From an uncultured delta proteobacterium (GTDB lineage Bacteria > Myxococcota_A > Polyangia > Polyangiales > Polyangiaceae), in the NCBI GenBank assembly GCA_903893335.1, contig CAITLX010000659.1, positions 1 to 10,589 of the forward strand: DNA of 10,589 nucleotides, given 5' to 3'. The notes below the pieces were generated by a model that saw only the letters and a program-made list of their open reading frames with translations, did not search any database and was not told where the DNA came from. Of this stretch, positions 1-7,600 are shown piece by piece; position 1 is the first letter of the stretch, and the number at the start of each line of letters is the position of its first letter. A program made the translations under genes and the position numbers.

Positions 1-1012
1 CCGAGGCGGGACGCACGCACCGCAGGCCGAGCGTCGGCGAGCGCGTCGTGGCCGCACGGAACATGCGCGCGGTCGTGCGAAGCCAGGGGAGCGCCGACGC
101 GAAGCTGCCACCGCGCGTGACGCGCAGCGCCCCCTGTGCCGCGCCGCGCGGGTCGACGACGCCGTGGTCGGGGTAGCGCGCGCTCTCGACGCCGTCGATG
201 GCGTCGAGCGTCCACTCCTCGACGTTGCCCGAGAGGTCGTCGACGCCCTCGGGGGTGCGCCCCGAGACGAACGAGCCGACCGGTGCGAGCTCGGCGAACC
301 CATCGACGGCGTCCGTCTCGTCGATGCCCAGCCGGCCGTGGTTGGCGCGGCGCGGGTTCCACAGGTCGCCCCAGGCGAACCGTCGCCCCGGGCGAGAGGG
401 GAGCCCTGCGTCGGCCACCCCCGCCGTCGCGGGAGCGGCTCCGCGCGCGACCCGCTCCCACTCGGCCTCGGTCGGCAAGCGAGCGCCGCGGAACCGGCAA
501 TAGGTATCCGCGTCGGCCCACGAGACGAGCACCACGGGGAGCTCGGGGCGGTCGAAGCGCGCGCCGCCGTCGGCGTAGGGGGGCGCGGCGCACGGCCCGG
601 CCGCGACGCACCGCCGGTAGCTCTCGACGGTGACCTCGGTGCGGTCGATGAAGAACGCGCCGAGCCGCACCTCGTGCGCGCCGACCTCGGCGTCGAGCGC
701 GCGGCGCAGCCTCGGGTCGTCACACGGCCCGGCGCCGAGGTCGTGCGTGCAGAGCGCGATCGCGTGGTCGATCTCGGCAGCCTCGGAGCCCATCGTGAAC
801 GTGCCCGCCGCGACCGCGATCTCGCGCGGGCCTGGGGCGCGAAGCAGGGGCGCCTCGCCGGGCAGCGCGAGCGCGACCGCTGCGTACGCCACGAGGAGGG
901 CCAGCGCGCCCGGTGCGGTGGCCCAAAAGACGAACGGGCGGCGCTCCCCGAGGGGAGGCCGCCCGCCGTCGCGTGTCGAGAGGGGGCTGCTCAGTTGCAG
1001 ATGCCGGTGCAC
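1..1012 (-). CDS. Membrane-anchored FGE-sulfatase (SUMF1/EgtB/PvdO-like) domain protein, 3' end cut by the window
   Basis: I translated this frame by hand; it stays open to base 1, giving 337 codons. After a short arginine-rich N-terminus, residues about 27-50 (FVFWATAPGALALLVAY and on) form one membrane segment, so the rest is probably periplasmic. The FGE-sulfatase fold (PF03781 type) runs from about residue 66 to the edge. Landmarks in order are FTMGSE, FFIDRTEVTVESYRRC, VVLVSWADADTYC, RLPTEAEWERVARG, FAWGD then RRANHGR, APVGSF, GVDDLSGNVEEW, RVTRGGSF and LGLRCVRP. The last normally lies near the domain end, so few residues are missing. Where true formylglycine-generating enzymes have RGGS followed by two catalytic cysteines, this protein has RGGSFASALPWLR with none, so sulfatase activation is unlikely. 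The start is uncertain: GTG at 1012 overlaps the upstream lipoprotein gene by 22 bases, and CTG at 994 would overlap its stop. Neither has a clear ribosome binding site, which suggests translational coupling. Domain call is firm; function is unknown. Confidence 0.88.
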   Translation of the reverse strand, partial: MHRHLQLSSPLSTRDGGRPPLGERRPFVFWATAPGALALLVAYAAVALALPGEAPLLRAPGPREIAVAAGTFTMGSEAAEIDHAIALCTHDLGAGPCDDPRLRRALDAEVGAHEVRLGAFFIDRTEVTVESYRRCVAAGPCAAPPYADGGARFDRPELPVVLVSWADADTYCRFRGARLPTEAEWERVARGAAPATAGVADAGLPSRPGRRFAWGDLWNPRRANHGRLGIDETDAVDGFAELAPVGSFVSGRTPEGVDDLSGNVEEWTLDAIDGVESARYPDHGVVDPRGAAQGALRVTRGGSFASALPWLRTTARMFRAATTRSPTLGLRCVRPAS

Positions 1013-1509
1013 GACGTCGCGCAGGCACCCTTGCAGAGGCAGTTGCCGAGCGCGTTGTAGTCGGTCAGGCCCGCCGCTGCCTCGGTGCCGCAGCTCTGCT
1101 GCGCGCAGGTCTGCAGCGCGGTGCCGGACTGGCCGGCGCAGTTGGTCTGCAGGCAGGTCTGGAAGTCGCCGCAGGCCGTGCCGGGGGCGCAGGCCGCCAT
1201 CTCGGCGCAGCAGCTGGTCTGCGCGCAGGGGTCACAGCTGGTGTCGCCGAAGCTGAGGCCGGTGCAGTCGGCCGAGCCGCTGCCCGCCGAGCCGCCGCTG
1301 CCGCCCACGCCGGCGCTGCCGCCCTTGCCCGCGCTCCCGCCGGAGCCGGCGGTGCCGCCTGCGCCGCCCGAGCCACCGGTGCCACCCGTGCCGCCCTTGG
1401 CGTCGGTGCCGGCGTCCTTGGAGCTGCTTCCGACGGAGTCGGCGCTGCAAGCGACGAGGGGAAGCGCGAGCGCGCTCGAGAGCAGGATGAACATCGACGT
1501 CCGCGTCAT
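991..1509 (-). CDS. Small lipoprotein with Gly-rich stalk and 16-cysteine domain
   Basis: The 172-residue product starts with a signal peptide (MTRTS, then a hydrophobic FILLSSALALPLVA) ending in a canonical lipobox LVAC, with Cys21 as the lipidated residue. Residues about 39-80 are a stalk made almost only of Gly, Ser, Ala and Thr. Residues 82-171 hold 16 cysteines, including an adjacent pair at 100-101 and a tight terminal cluster at 157, 159, 163, 167 and 171. The even number is compatible with eight disulfides in an exported protein. The ATG start is supported by GGAGG seven bases upstream. Small lipoproteins of this build are common in myxobacteria and mostly uncharacterised; I cannot assign a function. 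The gene lies downstream of the giant Ig-like gene and its 3' end meets the FGE-fold gene, with which it is probably co-transcribed. Confidence 0.9.
   Translation of the reverse strand: MTRTSMFILLSSALALPLVACSADSVGSSSKDAGTDAKGGTGGTGGSGGAGGTAGSGGSAGKGGSAGVGGSGGSAGSGSADCTGLSFGDTSCDPCAQTSCCAEMAACAPGTACGDFQTCLQTNCAGQSGTALQTCAQQSCGTEAAAGLTDYNALGNCLCKGACATSCTGICN
1270..1395 (-). repeat. Low-complexity Gly/Ser/Ala stalk-coding tract
   Basis: This part of the Cys-rich lipoprotein gene encodes residues 39-80, a chain of imperfect GG-T, GG-S, GG-A and SAGxGG units. It probably spaces the cysteine-rich head from the lipid anchor. The DNA is a run of GGC-rich triplets and could change length by slippage between strains. 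Confidence 0.8.
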
Positions 1510-1516
1510 GGCAATA

Positions 1517-1521
1517 CCTCC
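1517..1521 (-). promoter_or_regulatory. Ribosome binding site of the Cys-rich lipoprotein gene
   Basis: The minus strand reads GGAGG, seven bases before the ATG at 1509. It fixes the start of the lipoprotein and gives a signal peptide of normal length. Confidence 0.8.
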
Positions 1522-1576
1522 AGGGGCGGCGGGCAGGGGGGGGCCGCCGTGAAAGAGAAGGCCCGTAGCATCGGAC

Positions 1577-1602
1577 GCGGCGCGCGGTCAACCGCGCGCC
1601 GC
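1577..1602. terminator. Perfect 11-bp GC hairpin, terminator-like, after the giant gene
   Basis: GCGGCGCGCGG and CCGCGCGCCGC are exact complements around a 4-base loop (TCAA on plus, TTGA on minus). The stem begins 14 bases after the stop of the giant gene and ends 67 bases before the next start. There is no clear U-tract after it, only a pyrimidine-rich CTTCTCTTTC further down on the minus strand. It may therefore be an imperfect intrinsic terminator, a 3' stabilising structure or an attenuator. Confidence 0.55.
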
Positions 1603-1616
1603 CCGAGCCGCCGAAA

Positions 1617-4600
1617 TCACTGGGTGACGGTGAGCGAGATCGTCCCGGTGACGGTCGTGCCGAACGCGAGCCGCAGGGACGCCGTGACGTTGGTCGTTCC
1701 GGCGCCGACGCCGGTGACGATGCCGCGCGCCGCGGTCGTGTTCGACACGGTGGCGGTGGTGGCCGTCGCGGTCGCCCAGGTGGCCTGGTTGGTGAGCACC
1801 TGCGTCGTGGCGTCCGAGAAGGTGCCGGTGGCCACCATCTGCAGCGTGGCGCCGACCTTCACCGTCGGGGTCGCGGGCGTGAGCGTGATGCGCGTCAGCG
1901 TGGCGCTCGTCACCGTCACGGTGCCGGAGCCGGTGACGCCCGACCAGGTGGCGCGGATCGTGACCGTGCCGGTGTTTCCGCGCGCGGAGACGCGGCCCTG
2001 CGTCGGCGAGGTGTTGGACGCCGTGGCGACGTTGGTGTTGGTCGACGTCCAGGTCGCGAGCGTCGTGATGTCCTGCGTCGAGGCGTCGCTGAACGTCGCG
2101 ATGGCGCGGAAGTAGCCCTGCGTGTAGCGCGCCAGGCGCAGCGTGGTGGGCGAGAGCGCGATCGACGTCACGGTCGCGTTCGACACCGTGAGGCCGGTCG
2201 AGCCCGTCACCGCGAGCAACGTCGCGGAGATGGTCGTCGTCCCGGCGGCGACGCCCGTCACGAGCCCCTTGGTCGCCGTCGCGTTCGAGATGGTGGCGAA
2301 GCCGCTCGCGCTGCTCGTCCACGTGACCTGGGCGGTCAGGTCGGTCGAGGTGCCGTCGGAGTAGTTGCCCGTGGCCTTGTACTGCTGCGTGGTCAGGCGG
2401 GCGATCTTGGCGTTGGCGGGCGTGACCGTGATGCTCGCGAGCGTCGAGGCCGTGACCGTCGCGTTCGCCGTGCCGCTGAGCGCGCCGGACGTCGCGGTGA
2501 TGGTCACGCTGCCGACCTTGAGGGCCGAGGCGAGGCCGCTCGAGCCCACGGCGCTCGAGATCGACATCACCGTCGCGTTGCTGGACGTCCAGGTCACCTG
2601 GGTGGTGATGTCCTGCGTGCTGCCGTCCGAGTAGGTGCCCGTGGCGGCGTACTGGAGCTTGACGCCGATCGCCGTGACGGAGTTGACGGGCGAGACGTCG
2701 ATGGCCGCGAGGGTGGCGCTCGTGACGGTGAGCGTCGAGGAGCCGGAGACCCCCGAGACGGTCGCGGTGACGTCGGTCGAGCCGGCTGCGACGCCGGTGA
2801 CGAGCCCGCGCGTGCCGCCCGTGTTCGAGACGGTGGCGATCGCGCTGCTGGCGGTCGTCCACGACGCGACGGAGGTGAGGTCCTGCGAGGTGCCGTCGGA
2901 GTAGAGGCCGGTCACGGTGAACTGCAGCGTCGTGCCCTTGGCGATGGTCGGATCGACGGGGGCGACGTCGAGGCTGGCGAGCGTGGCCGCGGTCACGGTG
3001 ACGCGCGTCGTGCCCGACACGGCGCCGATCGTGGCGGTGATGGTCGCCTGACCCGCCGAGACGCCCGCGACCTTGCCCGCGGTGCCGCCGCCGCTGGAGA
3101 CGGTCGCGATGGCTGCCGCGCTGGTCGTCCACGCGGCGCTCGCCGTGAGGTCCTGCGTCGAGCCGTCGGAGTACGTCCCGGTGGCGGTCAGCTGCGCGCT
3201 GGTGCCGGAGGCGATCGCCGGGTTCGGCGGCGTGAGGTCGAGCGACACGAGCGTCGCGACCGTGACCGTGACGGTCGTGCTGGCGCCGATGGCGCCGACC
3301 GCTGCGGTGACCACCGCGCTGCCTGCGCCGGTGCCGGTCACGAGGCCACGCGTTCCGGCCGCGTTGGAGACGGCGGCGACGGTGGTGTCGGCCGACGACC
3401 AGGTGGCCGTCGAGGTGACGTCCTGCGACGAGCCGTCGGTGTAGATGCCGGTGGCGGCGAGCTGGACGCCGGTGCCCTTCGCGATCGACGGGTCGGTCGG
3501 CGAGACCTGGATGCTGGCGAGGGTCGCCGCGGTGACCGAGAGCGTAGCGGTGCCGCTGATGGCGCCGAGGGTGGCGGTGACGGTGACCTGGCCGACCGCG
3601 TTCGCGGTGGCGAGGCCCGCTGCGTCGACCGACGCGACGGTCGCGTCCGAGGTCGTCCAGGTGACGGCCGCGGTCTGGTCTTGCGTGGTGCCGTCGGTGT
3701 AGACGCCGGTGGCGACGAACGACTCGCTCGTGCCCTTGGCGATCGCGCTCGTCGCGGGGGTGACCGTGATGCTCGCGAGCGTCGCGGTGGTCACGGTGAG
3801 GTCGGTGCTGGCGGAGATGGCGCCGACGGTGGCCGTGATGGTCGAGGCGCCGGTGCCGATGGCCGTCGCGAGCCCGCGCGAGCCGGCGGCGTTGGACGCC
3901 GTGGCGACGCTCGGCGTGCCCGACGACCAGGTCGCCGCGGAGGTGACGTCCTGGGACGAGCCGTCGGTGTAGAGGCCGGTCGCCGTGAACTGCGTCGTCG
4001 TCCCCTTGGCGATCGACGGGGTGGTGGGCGACAGGCTGATGCTGACGAGCGTGGCGGCGGTGACGCTCAGCGACGCCGTGCCGCTGACGCCGCCGAGCGT
4101 CGCGGAGACGGTGACCCGGCCCTCGGCGACGCCGGTGGCGAGGCCGCGGCTGCCCGCGGCGTTGGAGAGCGCGGCGACGGCGTCGTCGTCGGAGGCCCAC
4201 GTGACCAGCAGCGAGAGGTCCTGCGTGGAGTTGTCCGAGTAGATGCCCGTCGCCGTGTAGAGCTGCGAGGTGCCCTTGGCGATGGCCGCCGAGACGGGGC
4301 TCACCGTGATCTCGGTGAGGGTGGCGTCGGTGACCGTGAGGGTCACCGGGTCGGACAGCGCGCCGACCGACGCGGTGACGGTGGTGCTGCCCACGCCCGC
4401 GCCGGTCGCGAGGCCGCGCGACCCCGCTGCGCTGGAGACCGTGGCGACGGTCGCGTCGAGCGCCGCCCAGGTGGCCGTCGAGGTGAGGTCCTGCGTCGAG
4501 CCGTCGGAGTAGGTGCCGGTGACGGCGAGCTGAACGCTCGTGCCCTTGGCGATCGAGGGGGCTCGCGGCGTGACCGTGAGGCGGGTCAGCGTCGCCGCGG

Positions 4601-7600
4601 TCACGGTGAGCGTCGCGCGCCCGGACACCGCGCCGACCTGCGCGGTGACGGTGGTCTGGCCGATGGCGAGGGCGCTGGCGAGGCCGCTGGTCGGCGCGAC
4701 CGACGACACGTCGGCGACGCTGGGGGCGCTCGACGTCCAGGTCGCGGTCGCGGTGAGGTCCTGCGTGCTGTTGTCGGAGTAGACGCCCGTCGCCGCGAAG
4801 GGCTGCGTCGTGCCCTTGGCGATGGTGGCGAGCGAGGGCGTCACGTCGATGCGCGACAGGGTGGCCGCCGTGACCGTGACGCGCGTGCTGCCTGCGACGG
4901 TGCCGATGGTCGCGGAGATCGTCGCGCTGCCGGTGGCGACGCCCGTGACGAGGCCGCGCGAGCCGCTGGCGTTCGACACCGACGCGGTGGCGACGGCGGA
5001 CGAGGCCCACGTCGCCGACGAGGTCACGTCCTGCGTCGATGCGTCGGAGTAGGTGCCCGTGGCGGCGAACTGCAGCGTCGTGCCCTTCGCGAGCGAGGGG
5101 GTCGTGGGCGTGATCGCGATGCTGTTGAGCGTGGCCGCGGAGACGCTCAGCGTGGTGCCGCCGACGACTGCGCCGAGCGTCGCGGTGATGGCCGTCTGGC
5201 CGACCGCGAGGCCGGTCACGAGGCCGCCGCTCACCGACGCGATGGCGGGGTTGGTGGCGGCCCAGGTGACCTGCGCCGAGACGTTCTGCGTCGAGTTGTC
5301 GGTGTACGTCCCGGTGGCGACGAGCTGCGCCGTCGTGCCCTTCGCGATCGAGGGCGAGGCGGGCGTGACGGCGATGCTCACGAGCGTCGCGGCCGAGACG
5401 CGCAGCGTCGCCTGGCCGGACACGGCCCCGAGCGTCGCGGAGATGGTGGCGGTGCCGGTCGCGACGCCGGTGGCCACGCCGCGCGTGCCGGTGGCGTTCG
5501 ACACGGTGGCGACGGCGCCGTTCGACGAGCCCCACGTCACGGCCGACGTGAGGTCCTGCGTCGTCGCGTCGGAGTAGAAGCCGGTCGCCGAGTAGACGAG
5601 CGACGTGCCCTTCGCGATGGAGGTGGACGCCGGGCTGACGGTGATGCGCGAGAGCGTCGCGCTCGTGACCGTGAGCACGGTGCTGCCGACGACGGCGCCG
5701 ACGGTCGCGGAGATCGTGCTCTGGCCCGCGCCGACGCCGGTGGCGCGGCCGCGGGTGAACAGGGCGTTCGACACGGTCGCGACGCCGGTGGCCGAGCTTG
5801 CCCAGGTCGCCGCCGCGCTGACGTTCTGCGTCGTGCCGTCGGAGTAGGTGCCGGTCGCGGTGAACTGCTGCGTGGTGCCCTTCGCGATCGAGGGGGAGGT
5901 CGGCGTGACGGCGATGCTCGTGAGCGTGGCGGCCGTGACGGTGAGGCTGGCCGTGCCGGAGACGGCCCCGAGCGTGGCGGAGATCGTCGCCGAGCCGGTG
6001 GCGACGGCGGTCGCGAGCCCGCGCGAGCCGGCGGCGTTCGAGATGGAGGCGACCGCCGCGTTCGAGGACGACCAGGTGACCGTGGAGGTCACGTCCTGCG
6101 TGGTGCCGTCGGAGTAGGTGCCCGTGGCCGCGTACGCGACCGTGGTGCCCTTGGCGACGCTGCGCGTGCTGGGCGTGACGGCGAGCGAGGTCAGCGTGGC
6201 GGTGGTCACGTTGAGCGTCGCGGTCCCGGTGACGCCGCTCGAGGTCGCGGAGATCGTCGTCTGCCCCTGGCCGGCGCCGGAGGCCAGGCCACGCGTGGCG
6301 GCGGCGTTGGAGATGGTGGCGACCGACGTCGCCGACGACGCCCAGGTCGCCTGCGCGGTGAGGTTCTGCGTGGAGCTGTCGGAGAACGTGCCGGTCGCCG
6401 TGAACTGCTGCGTCGTGCCCTTGGCGATGGACGGCGCCGCCGGCGTCACGTCGATGCGCACGAGCGTCGCGCTCGTCACCGAGAGGTCGGTCGTGCCCGA
6501 GACGCCGCCGACGGTGGCGGTGACGACCGTCGAGCCGGTGCCCGCGCCCGTGGCGATGCCGCGCGAGCCCGCCGCGTTGGAGATCGTGACGACCGCGAGG
6601 TTGGCCGAGGACCAGCCCGCCGCCGAGGTCACGTCCTGCGTGGAGCCGTCGGAGTAGGTGCCGATGGCGGTCAGCTGGAGCGTGGTGCCCTTCGCGATGC
6701 TCGCGCCGGTGGGGGAGAGGTTGATGCCGACGAGCGTGGCGGCGGAGACGGTGAGCGTCGCGCTGCCGGTGACCGCGCCGATGGAGGCGCTGATCGTCGT
6801 CTGGCCCTGCGCGAGCCCGGTGGCGAGGCCGATGCTCGCCGCCGCGTTGGACACGGTGGCGAAGGCGGGGCTGCTCGAGTCCCAGACCGCCTGGGCGGTG
6901 AGGTCCTGCGTCGTGCCGTCGGAGAACGTGCCGGTGGCCGTGAACTGCTGGGTCGTGCCCTTGGCGATCGACGGCGCAGCGGGCGAGACGGCGATGGCGC
7001 TCAGCGTCGCGCCGCTCACGGTGAGCGAGGTCTGGCCGGTGACGGCGCCGACCGAGGCGGAGATCGTCGTGTCGCCGGTCGCGAGCGCGGAGGCGACGCC
7101 GCGCGCGCCGCTCGCGTTGGAGACCGCTGCGACGCTCGACGCGGAGCTGGCCCACGAGACGACGGAGGTGATGTCCTGCGTGCTGCCGTCGGAGTAGGCG
7201 CCGGTGGCGGTGTACTGCTGGGTGGTGCCGACCGCGAGCGTCTGCGCTGCGGGCGTCACGGTGATGCCCGTCAGGGTGGCGGTCGTGACCGTGAGCGTGG
7301 ACGTCCCGGTGAGCCCGTCGAACGCGGCGGTGGCCGTCGTCTGGCCCTGCCCGACGCCGGTGGCGAGACCCTCGCTGCCGCTCACGTTGGAGACGGCCGC
7401 GACGGCTCCGTCGCCGGTCGACCACGTGACCTGGGTCGTGAGGTCCTGCGTCGTGCCGTCGGAGTAGGTGCCCGTCGCGGTGAGCTGAACGGTCGTGCCC
7501 TTGGCGATCGACGGCGTGGCGGGAGCGACCTCGATCGAGGCGAGGGTGGCCGCCGTGACGGAGAGCGAGGACGTGCCCGTCGTCGCCCCGAACGTCGCCA

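Noticed and set aside
164..1060. A 298-codon plus-strand frame over the left end.
   Set aside because: The minus strand of the same bases encodes a convincing FGE-sulfatase fold; the plus frame is its shadow.
1560..1593. TTGACC on the minus strand as a -35 box for the Cys-rich lipoprotein gene.
   Set aside because: It is formed by the loop of the 11-bp hairpin and no acceptable -10 lies at 16-18 bases.
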